From an uncultured Collinsella sp. (lineage in GTDB: Bacteria; Actinomycetota; Coriobacteriia; Coriobacteriales; Coriobacteriaceae): 64,000 nt of DNA. Position 1 is the first letter of the stretch. Each line of letters opens with the position of its first letter. The position numbers and the translations under genes were made by a program. Where the stretch lies: positions 42,977 to 106,976 of the forward strand of contig CAKUOD010000004.1 in NCBI GenBank assembly GCA_934668695.1, in the 5' to 3' direction. Below the pieces are notes generated by a model that was not told where the DNA came from, did no database searches, and worked only from the letters and a program-made list of their open reading frames with translations. This document shows, one piece after another, positions 44,685 through 53,110 of the stretch.

Positions 44685-45257
44685 ATGTCTCAGAACACCA
44701 CCGCCACTCAGCCCCGCACCGTCCAGACCGCCGACCGCGGCAAACTTGACGTCCGCGCCCTCGTCCTGCTCGCCATTCTGCTTGCCGCCGGCTTTATCCT
44801 CAACTTCACCGTCGGCAAGGCCATCTCGGGTATCTCGGGCGGCATGATCAGCCCCGAGTTCATCATCTCGGCCTTCTGCCTCACCATCCTGGTCGTGCGC
44901 CCCAACATCGGTCAGGCGCTCGTCATCGGCCTTATCTCGGCCGCCGTGATCCAGATCACCACCACCTCGCCGTTCATCGATTTTGCCGCCGAGGGCATCG
45001 CCGCCATGCTCATGGCCGCCATCGTCAACGCCGCCGGCAAGAAGGGCCAAGTTAAGTCTGTCGTCGCCATTGTCGCCACCTTCGTGACCACCTTTGTCTC
45101 GGGCGTCATCTTCATGGTCATCAAGATGGCCATGCTCGGCGTGGTGGGCGAGCTCGCCGCCGCCATGCTTCCCGTCGTCGCCATGACCGCCGTCTTTAAC
45201 GCCATTCTGGTCGGTGCCCTCTACCTGCCCATCCAGAAGGCCCTGAAGCTCAACTAA
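44685..45257 (+). CDS. trpP: TrpP-family ECF substrate-binding S component, copy 1
   Basis: The 190-residue, about five- to six-helix protein has LDVRALVLLAILLAAGFILN at the start and GLISAAVIQITTTSPFIDFA in the middle, resembling the TrpP (YhaG) tryptophan transporter family, which has the size and topology of ECF S components. The SD AAAGGA fits. It is preceded by a Trp-codon leader and attenuator and followed by a paralogue and complete ECF A and T genes. The tryptophan substrate is inferred from leader and family; a related indole compound is possible. Confidence 0.8.
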   Translation: MSQNTTATQPRTVQTADRGKLDVRALVLLAILLAAGFILNFTVGKAISGISGGMISPEFIISAFCLTILVVRPNIGQALVIGLISAAVIQITTTSPFIDFAAEGIAAMLMAAIVNAAGKKGQVKSVVAIVATFVTTFVSGVIFMVIKMAMLGVVGELAAAMLPVVAMTAVFNAILVGALYLPIQKALKLN

Positions 45258-45263
45258 CCCACT

Positions 45264-45363
45264 CGGCTTTACGAGCCACCCCATCTTGGCGTTCATTCGT
45301 CGCTCGCGTACCCAAGTACGCTTCGCTCCTCTTTCGCGCCAACCTGGGGCCCTCGTAAAGCCG
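45264..45363. repeat. Nested inverted repeat between the two trpP genes
   Basis: CGGCTTTACGAG and CTCGTAAAGCCG form the outer arms, CCCCATCTTGGCG and CGCCAACCTGGGG the next layer, and GCGTAC with GTACGC the inner stem. It sits inside the operon and has no T-run, so it could tune the relative dose of the two S components through RNA stability or partial termination. Confidence 0.7.
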
Positions 45364-45465
45364 TCTCCGTGCTCCATTATTCAAAATTGATCCCCTTTCC
45401 GATTTAGCCCCTTTCATGGGGGTCGAGGACACTCTTATCTCAAATCTCACCTTAAGGAGAACATC

Positions 45466-46017
45466 ATGGCCACCAACACCCAAGCCCGCACCATCTCAGC
45501 CAACGCCGCTTACGACAAAGGCATCCTCGACATCACCTCGCTCGTCCTGCTCGCCATCCTCCTTGCCGCCGGCTTTATCCTCAACATGACCGTCGGCAAC
45601 GCTCTTGCCGCAACGGGCATTAAGCCGCAGTTCATCATTGCCGCCTATGCCCTGGCCATCGCACTCACGCAGGCAAGCTTTGCCCAGGCAGCCATCTTTG
45701 GCATCCTGTCGGCCGCCGTCATCCAGATCACCACGTCAATCCCCGGCCTCAACTTTGTCACCGAGCTTGCCGGCGCGCTGACGATGGCGGCGCTCATCAA
45801 GTCCAACATCGGCGGCAGCAAGCTCAACCCCTTCATCGCCGGCCTGCTCACCACCTTGGTCTCGGGTGCCCTCTTCGCCGTCCTGGGCACCGTCATCATG
45901 GGTGCCGCGCTGCCCACGGCGCTTGCCAAGGTGCCCATCGTGCTCGGCACCGCCGTCTTCAACGCCGTCGTGGTCCAGGCCCTCTTCTTCCCCCTGCGCA
46001 AGGTGCTCAACAAATAG
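45466..46017 (+). CDS. trpP: TrpP-family ECF substrate-binding S component, copy 2
   Basis: The 183-residue membrane protein is a paralogue of the preceding gene (shared LVLLAILLAAGFILN, SAAVIQITTSIPGLNF) with clearly different loops, including an NALAATGIKPQF segment. It starts after AAGGAG. Two S components before one A-T module could give two substrate ranges or affinities. The name rests on similarity to copy 1 and to TrpP. Confidence 0.76.
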   Translation: MATNTQARTISANAAYDKGILDITSLVLLAILLAAGFILNMTVGNALAATGIKPQFIIAAYALAIALTQASFAQAAIFGILSAAVIQITTSIPGLNFVTELAGALTMAALIKSNIGGSKLNPFIAGLLTTLVSGALFAVLGTVIMGAALPTALAKVPIVLGTAVFNAVVVQALFFPLRKVLNK

Positions 46018-46030
46018 CCTGATATGATGG

Positions 46031-46056
46031 ACGGGGCCGCGCGCAAGCGGCCCCGT
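46031..46056 (+). terminator. Hairpin after trpP copy 2
   Basis: ACGGGGCCGC and GCGGCCCCGT form a perfect 10-bp stem, followed by TACT. Without a U-run it is probably a leaky or stabilising structure inside the operon. Confidence 0.5.
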
Positions 46057-46085
46057 TACTAAAGACTGTCCCAAACAGCTAGCTT

Positions 46086-46129
46086 TTGGGAACGTTCTTA
46101 GACGACTCGTCATTTAAGAACGTCCCCAA
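46086..46129. repeat. Inverted repeat before the ECF ATPase gene
   Basis: TTGGGAACGTTCTTA and TAAGAACGTCCCCAA (one mismatch in 15) enclose a core GACGACTCGTC that can itself pair. It ends 18 bases before the ATPase start and could overlap its ribosome-binding control. Confidence 0.6.
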
Positions 46130-46147
46130 TGACTATGAAAGGTATCC

Positions 46148-47899
46148 ATGAAAACGATCATCAACGTCGACGATGTCTCGTTCTCCTATGGCACGCAGAC
46201 CGAGCAGGCGCTTAAGCACATCTCGCTCGACGTGAACAAGGAAGATTTCATCGGCATCATCGGGCCCTCGGGCGCCGGCAAGTCCACGCTTGCCGCTTGC
46301 TTGTCGGGCGCCGTACCCCACCACTACACCGGCACGTTCTTTGGGTCCGTCATGGTTGACGGCCGTGACACCTGCGAAGTCTCGCTCACCGACGTATCGC
46401 AGATCGTCGGCAGCGTGCTGCAGGACATCGACACGCAGATGGTCGCCTCGGTTGTCGAGGACGAGATGCTCTTTGGTCTGGAGAACTTTGGCGTCCCCCA
46501 TGATCAGATTGAACAGCGCGTAAGCGAGACACTCGAAACCGTCGGCATCAGCGACCTGCGCGACCGCGAGATCGCCACTCTCTCGGGCGGACAGAAGCAA
46601 AAGGTGGCCATTGCCGCCATCCTCGCTATGCGCCCCCGCGTGCTGGTGCTCGACGAACCCACCGCAGCACTCGACCCCGCCAGCTCTACGCTGGTCTTCG
46701 AGACCCTGCGCGAGGCAAACCGCGCACTCGGCATCACCATCGTCGTCGTTGAGCAAAAGGTCGCTCTGCTCTCGGAGTACTGCAACCGCGTGCTCGTGCT
46801 CAACCATGGCGAAATCGCGCTGCAGGGCGAGCCGCACGAGGTCTTCGCACACACCGATGAGCTTCGCACCATTGGCGTCGACTGCCCCCGCGTCACACGA
46901 ATCTTCAATAGTCTCGCGGCCGATGGCCTGGCAAGCGGCACCCCTTGCTTGGATGTCGACGAGGCTGAACGCCTGATTTCGGGCATCGTCGACCCCGCAC
47001 ACACGGCCAGCGAAGTCCAAGCGCCCGCGGGCTCACCGCACGCCCCGTCGTTGCGCCCTCATGCTAAGGACGCCGAGCCCGTGCTCACCTTCGATCACGT
47101 TGAGTTTGCCTATCCCAACGGCGGTGCCGCCGTCCACGACCTTAGTCTGACGCTCTACCCCGGCGAGCTCGTGGGCATTGTCGGACAAAACGGCGCCGGC
47201 AAGACTACGCTCACCAAGCTGCTCACGGGCCTGCTTAAGCCCGCCTCGGGCAGCGTGCGCGTTACGGGCTTGGACACCGCCGCGGTTCCCACGAGTCGCA
47301 TTGCCCGCGAGGTCGCAACGCTCTTCCAAAACCCCGACCGTCAGATCTGCAAGGATACCGTGCTCGACGAGGTCGCTTTTGGCCTGGAACTTGCCGGCAT
47401 CGACCACGCCGAGGCCCTGCGTCGTGCCCAGCTCGTCATCGACCGCTTTGGTCTGCCCGCCGACGAGGCGCCTTTCTCGCTTTCGCGCGGTCAGCGACAA
47501 ATGGTGGCGCTCGCCTCCGTCGTAGTGGTTGAACCCAAGATCGTAGTGCTCGACGAGCCCACGAGTGGCCTTGACTACCGCGAGTGCATGACCGTCATGG
47601 AAACGGTGCGAACCATGGCCGAGCGTGGCTGCGCCGTGATCATGGTCTGCCACGATATGGAAGTCGTTTCCGACTTTGCCGAGCGCATCGTTGTGATGGC
47701 CGACGGCCGTATCCTCGACCGCGGACGCACACACGAGCTGTTCTCGAATATTGAGCTCATGCAGCGTGCCTACGTGGAGCCGCCCCAGGTCATCGAGCTC
47801 TCGCGCCGCTTGGCATCCTCCGTCTCGCCCGCTTTTGCGCAGGTGAGCGAGGTCACCGATATCGTTCGCATTACCAAGGAGATGGTCCGCCGTGGTTAA
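46148..47899 (+). CDS. ECF transporter A component with two fused ATPase domains
   Basis: The 583-residue protein holds two ABC ATPases. Domain 1 has GPSGAGKSTLAACL, LSGGQKQKVAIA and VLVLDEPTAALD. Domain 2 (from about residue 310) has GQNGAGKTTLTKLL, a variant signature LSRGQRQMVALA and IVVLDEPTSGLD. This EcfA1-EcfA2 fusion energises the S components through EcfT. The next gene overlaps its end by eight bases. The location behind two TrpP-like genes marks a group I (dedicated) ECF system. Confidence 0.93.
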   Translation: MKTIINVDDVSFSYGTQTEQALKHISLDVNKEDFIGIIGPSGAGKSTLAACLSGAVPHHYTGTFFGSVMVDGRDTCEVSLTDVSQIVGSVLQDIDTQMVASVVEDEMLFGLENFGVPHDQIEQRVSETLETVGISDLRDREIATLSGGQKQKVAIAAILAMRPRVLVLDEPTAALDPASSTLVFETLREANRALGITIVVVEQKVALLSEYCNRVLVLNHGEIALQGEPHEVFAHTDELRTIGVDCPRVTRIFNSLAADGLASGTPCLDVDEAERLISGIVDPAHTASEVQAPAGSPHAPSLRPHAKDAEPVLTFDHVEFAYPNGGAAVHDLSLTLYPGELVGIVGQNGAGKTTLTKLLTGLLKPASGSVRVTGLDTAAVPTSRIAREVATLFQNPDRQICKDTVLDEVAFGLELAGIDHAEALRRAQLVIDRFGLPADEAPFSLSRGQRQMVALASVVVVEPKIVVLDEPTSGLDYRECMTVMETVRTMAERGCAVIMVCHDMEVVSDFAERIVVMADGRILDRGRTHELFSNIELMQRAYVEPPQVIELSRRLASSVSPAFAQVSEVTDIVRITKEMVRRG

Positions 47900-48638
47900 C
47901 GTCATCGACTACATGCCGGGCGACACGCTGCTGCATCGCTTGAACCCGATCGTCAAACTGGGCCTTGCCGCCGCCATCATCATCGGCATCTTTTTGTCCG
48001 ACACCTATGTTGCGCTGCTGGGCTTTTTGGCACTCACCCTTGCGTTGGGCGCCTACGCCGGCGTCGTCGATCGCCTGTTCTCGCTGCTCAAGCTGCTGAT
48101 TCCGCTCGCACTTATCATGTTGTTGCTCCAGCTGGCCTTTATGCGCGATGGCAACGTGATATGGGGCTTTATTACCGACACGGGGCTCATCACCGGATCA
48201 AAGGCCTGCCTGCGCCTGCTGGGTGTGGCATTGCCACTCATCCTCATGCTCATGGTGACCAAGCTCAACGACCTTGCCAACGCCTGCGTCGAGGTGCTGC
48301 ACGTGCCGTATCGCTATGCCTTTACCTTTACCACGGCACTGCGCTTTGTGCCGGTGTTTGGCCAGGAGATGAACGCCATCATGGAGGCGCAGACCGCACG
48401 CGGCGTCGAGTACGACACCAAGAACCCCATCAAGAAGCTCAAGCTCATGCTGCCGTTGTGCGTACCGCTGCTTATCTCGAGCGTGGGCAAGACCGACGCC
48501 ACCGCGCTTGCCGCCGAGCAGCGCGGCTTCTACCTGCGCACGCGCGCCAGCTCGTACAAGCGCTATCCCATCAAGGGCTTAGATGTCACCGTGCTCATCG
48601 TCAGCATCGCCCTCATCGTCCTGGGCTTCCTCTTCTAG
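47892..48638 (+). CDS. ECF transporter T component (EcfT/CbiQ family)
   Basis: The 248-residue membrane protein has about five hydrophobic segments and the two coupling-helix motifs, AQTARGVEYDT and AAEQRGFYLRTRA (Ala-Arg-Gly type), that contact the ATPases. It overlaps the ATPase gene and ends the operon before a strong terminator. It completes the S-S-A-A-T set for predicted tryptophan uptake. Confidence 0.92.
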   Translation: MVNVIDYMPGDTLLHRLNPIVKLGLAAAIIIGIFLSDTYVALLGFLALTLALGAYAGVVDRLFSLLKLLIPLALIMLLLQLAFMRDGNVIWGFITDTGLITGSKACLRLLGVALPLILMLMVTKLNDLANACVEVLHVPYRYAFTFTTALRFVPVFGQEMNAIMEAQTARGVEYDTKNPIKKLKLMLPLCVPLLISSVGKTDATALAAEQRGFYLRTRASSYKRYPIKGLDVTVLIVSIALIVLGFLF

Positions 48639-48666
48639 CAATCGCCAGCAGCAACCGGTACATGCA

Positions 48667-48705
48667 AAAGGCCTCGGCTCGCACCAAACGAGCCGAGGCC
48701 TTTAC
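48667..48705 (+). terminator. Terminator of the Trp ECF operon
   Basis: AAAGGCCTCGGCTCG and CGAGCCGAGGCCTTT are perfect 15-base arms around a 7-base loop. It starts about 29 bases after the EcfT stop and may also serve the convergent racemase gene. Confidence 0.82.
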
Positions 48706-48762
48706 TGTTTCCCCAGATAAAACCCACCAAAATAAACCTGTCCCTATTTGGCAGGTTGAGGG

Positions 48763-49509
48763 CTATTGGCGGTAAGGGGTGCCGCTGCGAATGATGGACT
48801 CGCGCACCAGGACGTCCATGGCGTCGAGGGTAATCTCGGGCATCTCGCGGTACTTCTGCAGCACCGAGAGCTCCGTGCAGGCCAGAATGACGCGATCGCA
48901 GCCGCTGCGGGCAAACTCCCACATCACGCGGTCGAACTTATCCATATCGGGCTCTCGTCCGGCCTTCACATCGTCGTAGATAAGCGACATCACATCGGCC
49001 TGGCGCTTCTCGCTGGGATAGACGACCTCGACGCCCGCCGCCTCGCATTCGCGCCCATAGACGCCCGCGCCCACAGTTCCGTCAGTACCCATGATGCCGA
49101 TCTTGCGCACCGGCTCGGCCGGCATGCTCAGGTTGGGATCGAACTCGCACTCCCCCATCACCGCGCCCGCTAGGGCATAGCGCACCGACTCGCGCGGCAT
49201 GTGAATAATCGGCACCTTCGTAAACGACTGGATCTGGTCGTAGAAGTAGTGTGACGTGTTGCAGGGAATGGCGATGTGCGCACAGCCCAGCGACTCGAGC
49301 GCCTGGGCGCACTCCTTCATGGTCGCCAGCAGCTCGGCATGCTCACCGGTCTTGATGGCCAGCGTGCGGTCGGGCATGGTCGACTTGGAAAGCACCACCA
49401 TGTCGATATGCTCTTGGTCGCACGTAGCCGCCGTATGGCGCACCACCTGGTCGTAGTAATACGACGTGGCCTCGGCGCCCATGCCGCCGATAACTCCCAG
49501 CTTTTCCAT
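48763..49509 (-). CDS. Aspartate/glutamate racemase family protein
   Basis: The 248-residue protein has the Asp/Glu racemase pattern GVIGGMGAEATSYYYDQVV, the first catalytic Cys in HIAIPCNTSHYFYDQ and the second in VILACTELSVL. It most likely makes D-aspartate. It lies directly downstream of a D-aspartate-ligase-like gene, which supports a wall role. The start after AAGGAGG is preferred over an in-frame start 28 codons upstream. Confidence 0.9.
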   Translation of the reverse strand: MEKLGVIGGMGAEATSYYYDQVVRHTAATCDQEHIDMVVLSKSTMPDRTLAIKTGEHAELLATMKECAQALESLGCAHIAIPCNTSHYFYDQIQSFTKVPIIHMPRESVRYALAGAVMGECEFDPNLSMPAEPVRKIGIMGTDGTVGAGVYGRECEAAGVEVVYPSEKRQADVMSLIYDDVKAGREPDMDKFDRVMWEFARSGCDRVILACTELSVLQKYREMPEITLDAMDVLVRESIIRSGTPYRQ

Positions 49510-49593
49510 CGCCGCCTCCTTGGTGACGCCCGCGCAATTGCGCGTATCATACCCGCGCCCGCCCGATGTAAACCGGACGGGCGCCGCACTCAT

Positions 49594-50850
49594 CTACTTG
49601 TAATACGTCTTGAACAGCTTAAAGTGGCGCAGTTTGGTGTGCCACATGCGCAGCCAGCGGTTAAAGACAAAGTCACCCTTCATAAACGAAGGATCGGCGC
49701 CCTTACCCTCCTTGGCCAGGCGATGTACCTTCGCGCGCAACTCGGGATCCTTGACGTACTTGTCGACGACACCCATGGGAACGACCATCCACAGCGCCTC
49801 GTCCTGCGCCGTCACAAACTCCGGCTCAAACGGGCGGTTGAACACATACTCATCCACCACATACTTGGCAACGTTAAAGCCGCTGTTGGTTACGTAGTAG
49901 TTGCTGCGGCCCTGGCGGGTGTTGAAGTCGAAGAACTTAAACGAGCCATCGCGTTCGTCATACTTAACGTCAAAGTTGGAATAGCCCACAAAGTGAAGGT
50001 CCTCAAGCAGCTTGCGCACGCCACCCATAAGCTCGTCATTGGGCTCAGTGATGATACAGGCATGGTTGCCAACGCCATGGGGCTGATGCTCCTCGAGCAG
50101 TACGTGGCCCAGGCACATCATGCGCACCTTGCCGTTACGGTCGGAATAGCTGGTGAGCACGCGCATGTACTCGTCGTTGCCGGGCACACGGTCCTGCAAG
50201 ATTAGGTCGTCGGTGTAGCCGCTGGCATAGGAGTCACGGATAACCTGCTCAAGCTCGGCACGATCGGCAATCTCATAAGCCTTCTTCTGGCCCTCGAACT
50301 CATGCTGCCACCACATGATGCCGTCGGACGGCTTCAGGATCATCGGGAAGGGGAAGTCAATCTGGTCGAGCACCTCGGCCGGCGCCTCGCCTTGCGCGTT
50401 GAGCATCTGCGCCGTAAAGGTAAAGGTATGCGGATACGGCACGCCATGCTTCTCGCACAGCTCGTAGAAGATCTCCTTCTTCTGGCACTGCTCGAGCATG
50501 CTGTAAGGTGCGTAGGGCGCGACGATGTTATCCGCCAGCTCATCGGCATCCTTTGCCTGAGCCACCAGGGCAACATAGTTATCGCCGCAGCCCATCAGGA
50601 CAATCGTCTTATCGGCATGCGCCTGGGCAATACCATTGACGATTTTGAGCATCACGGGCATGGTATCGATGTCGACATTGGGCGTGTAGTCGATAATCTG
50701 GCTTCGATACGCAGGGCCCGTCTGGTACTTGCCAAAGACCAGACTCTTGACCTGATACTCCTCGTAGAAAGCGCGCGCCACCGAATAGGCGTTGATGTCG
50801 CCACCGAGCAGCACGGGAATGAACTCGCGCTCTGTAAATTGCAATGCCAT
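49594..50850 (-). CDS. ATP-grasp ligase, probable D-aspartate ligase for peptidoglycan cross-bridge
   Basis: The 418-residue protein has an N-terminal GGDINAYSVARAFYEEY fold, a Lys pair in FPMILKPSDG, the metal-binding VGYSNFDVKYDERDG and FFDFNTRQGRSN, typical of the ATP-grasp family that includes enterococcal D-aspartate ligase Asl. That enzyme adds D-Asp to the side chain of residue 3 in UDP-MurNAc-pentapeptide. The adjacent racemase would supply D-Asp. The cross-bridge role is inferred from the pair. The start has AGGAAG at good spacing. Confidence 0.8.
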   Translation of the reverse strand: MALQFTEREFIPVLLGGDINAYSVARAFYEEYQVKSLVFGKYQTGPAYRSQIIDYTPNVDIDTMPVMLKIVNGIAQAHADKTIVLMGCGDNYVALVAQAKDADELADNIVAPYAPYSMLEQCQKKEIFYELCEKHGVPYPHTFTFTAQMLNAQGEAPAEVLDQIDFPFPMILKPSDGIMWWQHEFEGQKKAYEIADRAELEQVIRDSYASGYTDDLILQDRVPGNDEYMRVLTSYSDRNGKVRMMCLGHVLLEEHQPHGVGNHACIITEPNDELMGGVRKLLEDLHFVGYSNFDVKYDERDGSFKFFDFNTRQGRSNYYVTNSGFNVAKYVVDEYVFNRPFEPEFVTAQDEALWMVVPMGVVDKYVKDPELRAKVHRLAKEGKGADPSFMKGDFVFNRWLRMWHTKLRHFKLFKTYYK

Positions 50851-51071
50851 GGAAACTTCCTATCATGAACTGCCCGCACAACGGGCGGTCTTAGTGCAAC
50901 CGATTCATTCTAGCGTGCTAAACCGCCAGTGCCCAAAGTTCCACCGTATCTATGGCAATCGGCGTAATTATCCAGCACGAAGGCGGCAATCACCGGTGTA
51001 CGACAACGGGGCAATGAACCCACCGTTGTTGTAGGATTCAACCTGTTGCCCGCCACGTCGAAAGGTGCACC

Positions 51072-51704
51072 GTGCCCCAGGTTCATCCGATCAACAACCC
51101 CATCATTGACGCCGCAAAGCGCGAACTTGCGGATCGTGCCCAAACGGCAGCTCCCCTACGCACCGCAAACGATGCTTACAACGGGCCCGCCCGCATCGTC
51201 TCAATCAACACGTCGGAGCACAAAGGCACGCGCAAGTCACCCGTCGCCGACGGGCACGACACCGTCATCGAGCAGTTTGGCCTCGCCTCCGATGCGCACG
51301 CCGGGCATTGGCACCGCCAGGTTTCCTTTTTAGCTGCAGAGTCTATCCAGACGGCGCAGGCGCGCGGGCTCGATGTGCACGAGGGCGACTTTGGCGAGAA
51401 CTTCACAACCCAGGGCATCAACCTGCTCTCGTTCCCCCTGGGAACGCAGCTCAAGATTGGCAGCGAAGTACTCGTCGAAATCAGCCAGATCGGCAAAGTC
51501 TGCCACACCCGCTGTGCCATCTACTATCTCGCCGGCGACTGCATCTTCCCCCACGAGGGCATTTTTGGCGTCGTGTTGCAGGGCGGAGAAGTCCATATCG
51601 GTGACGACATACAGGTGGTCAAGCTCGGCGATGGCACCTGTTCCTTCACTCCCGCCGAGGCACTCAAAGAGGTGGAGCAGGCTCGTCGCGAAGGAACCCT
51701 GTAG
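51072..51704 (+). CDS. MOSC domain protein
   Basis: The 210-residue protein contains a MOSC (molybdenum cofactor sulfurase C-terminal) fold: ARIVSINTSEHKGTRK, GLASDAHAGHWHRQVS, GDFGENFTTQGI and the conserved Cys in KVCHTRCAIYYLAGDC. MOSC proteins handle persulfide sulfur for metal cofactors. No molybdenum gene is nearby, so the partner is unknown. The start is a GTG with AAAGG six bases before it. An inverted repeat, ACAACGG to CCGTTGT, lies in the upstream region at about 51001-51028. Confidence 0.87.
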   Translation: MPQVHPINNPIIDAAKRELADRAQTAAPLRTANDAYNGPARIVSINTSEHKGTRKSPVADGHDTVIEQFGLASDAHAGHWHRQVSFLAAESIQTAQARGLDVHEGDFGENFTTQGINLLSFPLGTQLKIGSEVLVEISQIGKVCHTRCAIYYLAGDCIFPHEGIFGVVLQGGEVHIGDDIQVVKLGDGTCSFTPAEALKEVEQARREGTL

Positions 51705-51837
51705 TTGCAAAACCCCACGTTGAGATAGCTTTTACAGCCAAGAATCCCGTTGCAACAGGGTGCCGTAACGTTAAAGTTGAACTCTATGGTTTCTCAACAA
51801 TTCACCATTCCCGCAGGTCAAGGCCAAAGCCTCAAGT

Positions 51838-51877
51838 TCAACTTGACCCTTTAGAACCTTTAAGGTTCAAGTTGAGG
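51838..51877. promoter_or_regulatory. Palindromic operator-like element upstream of the coiled-coil hydrolase
   Basis: TCAACTTGA (51838-51846) and TCAAGTTGA (51867-51875) flank the perfect 15-base palindrome GAACCTTTAAGGTTC (51854-51868). The pattern resembles MerR-class operators, and a related palindrome occurs upstream of mraZ. It lies about 65 bases before the next start codon. Confidence 0.5.
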
Positions 51878-51938
51878 TCGAAAGCAGTAGTAGAATACAG
51901 CTCGACCAATAACCTACGATTGATTGCAGAGGGACTGG

Positions 51939-53072
51939 ATGCAGCATTCGAATCATCGCACCGCAGCGCTCATCGCGTCGAAGCCGGCTCGTATCATCAC
52001 GAGCGCCGCACTCGCTGTCGCACTGACTGCCACGCCGATGCTCTCCCCCGTTGCGGCGTATGCCGCCTCGCAGGCAACGCAGGATCAGCTTTCCGCCGCG
52101 CAGCAAAAAATCGAAGCCGCCACGAGCGCCTACAACGATGCCCGCACCAAACTCGACGACCTGCAAAAGCAAATCGACTCCAATGAGGCGAGCATCGAGG
52201 AAATCGAGGCTAAGCTTCCCGAGCAGCAGGCCAAGGCAAGCTCCGCCATGCGCGATCTGTACAAGTACCAGAAGGGCACCAATCCCATCGTGAGCTTCCT
52301 GGTCAACGCGCAGAGCCTGGGTGAGTTCATCACCACCTGCAAATACACCAACCAGATCACGAGCTCGAGCGTCGACGAGATCGAAGAGCTCAACAACATG
52401 CAAACCGAACTCGAGCAGAACAAGGCCGAACTCCAGCAGGCCAAGTCCCAGCTTGAGGCAGAGCAAAAAAACGCCGAAGATGCGCTGGCACAGGCCCAGC
52501 AGCTCCGCAGCGAGGCGCAGGCTAAAGCCGAGCAGGAAAATGCCGCCGAGCTTGCCAAGCTTGAGGCCGACAAGGCCGCTGCCGCCGAGAAGCTCTCGGG
52601 CGAGGGCGTAAGCGGCAGCAATTCCAGCAGCCAGGCCACCAACACCAACACCACCATCGACACCACGGTGAACAACGCCAATACCGGTAGCTCCGATTAC
52701 GATACGTTCATCAACGAGTGGACGAGCCGCATCGACAATTATCTTGCCGGCTCCCCCATGGCAGGCCAGGGCTATAACTTTGCCGTCGCCGCTTGGAATA
52801 CCGGCGTTGACCCCCGTTGGTCCCCCGCCATCGCCTGCATCGAGAGCACCAAGGGTACTTATTGCGCCAATTCCTACAACGCCTGGGGTTGGAGCGCTCG
52901 TGGCGGCGGTTGGCGCAGCTTTGGCAGCTGGAGCGAGGGCATCTCCGCTCATGTTGCCTACCTGGGCGCCAACTACGGCTCCACCCTTACCCCGGCAGCG
53001 GCCAAAAAGTACTGCCCGCCCACGTGGCAGGATTGGTACAACAAGGTCGCCGCTCAGATGAACCGCATCTAA
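51939..53072 (+). CDS. Secreted coiled-coil cell wall protein with lysozyme-like C-terminal domain
   Basis: The 377-residue protein has a signal peptide (cleavage near PVAAYA-ASQ), a long PcsB-like coiled coil (about residues 40-215: repeated QQKIEAATSAYNDAR, SIEEIEAKLPEQQAKAS), a Ser/Asn/Thr linker and a C-terminal domain with AWNTGVDPRWSPAIACIEST and NAWGWSARGGGWRSFGSWSEGI, which looks like a glucosaminidase or lysozyme-like fold with an early catalytic Glu. It probably acts in wall splitting. The catalytic class is inferred, not proved. The ATG follows AGGG; an in-frame TTG lies five codons upstream. Confidence 0.78.
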   Translation: MQHSNHRTAALIASKPARIITSAALAVALTATPMLSPVAAYAASQATQDQLSAAQQKIEAATSAYNDARTKLDDLQKQIDSNEASIEEIEAKLPEQQAKASSAMRDLYKYQKGTNPIVSFLVNAQSLGEFITTCKYTNQITSSSVDEIEELNNMQTELEQNKAELQQAKSQLEAEQKNAEDALAQAQQLRSEAQAKAEQENAAELAKLEADKAAAAEKLSGEGVSGSNSSSQATNTNTTIDTTVNNANTGSSDYDTFINEWTSRIDNYLAGSPMAGQGYNFAVAAWNTGVDPRWSPAIACIESTKGTYCANSYNAWGWSARGGGWRSFGSWSEGISAHVAYLGANYGSTLTPAAAKKYCPPTWQDWYNKVAAQMNRI

Positions 53073-53079
53073 GTACAGC

Positions 53080-53110
53080 TGAAAAGGGCCCCAAACGGGG
53101 CCCTTTTCTT
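53080..53110. terminator. Bidirectional terminator between hydrolase and kinase genes
   Basis: AAAAGGGCCCC and GGGGCCCTTTT pair perfectly around AAAC, with T-runs on both strands, between two convergent genes. Confidence 0.88.
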
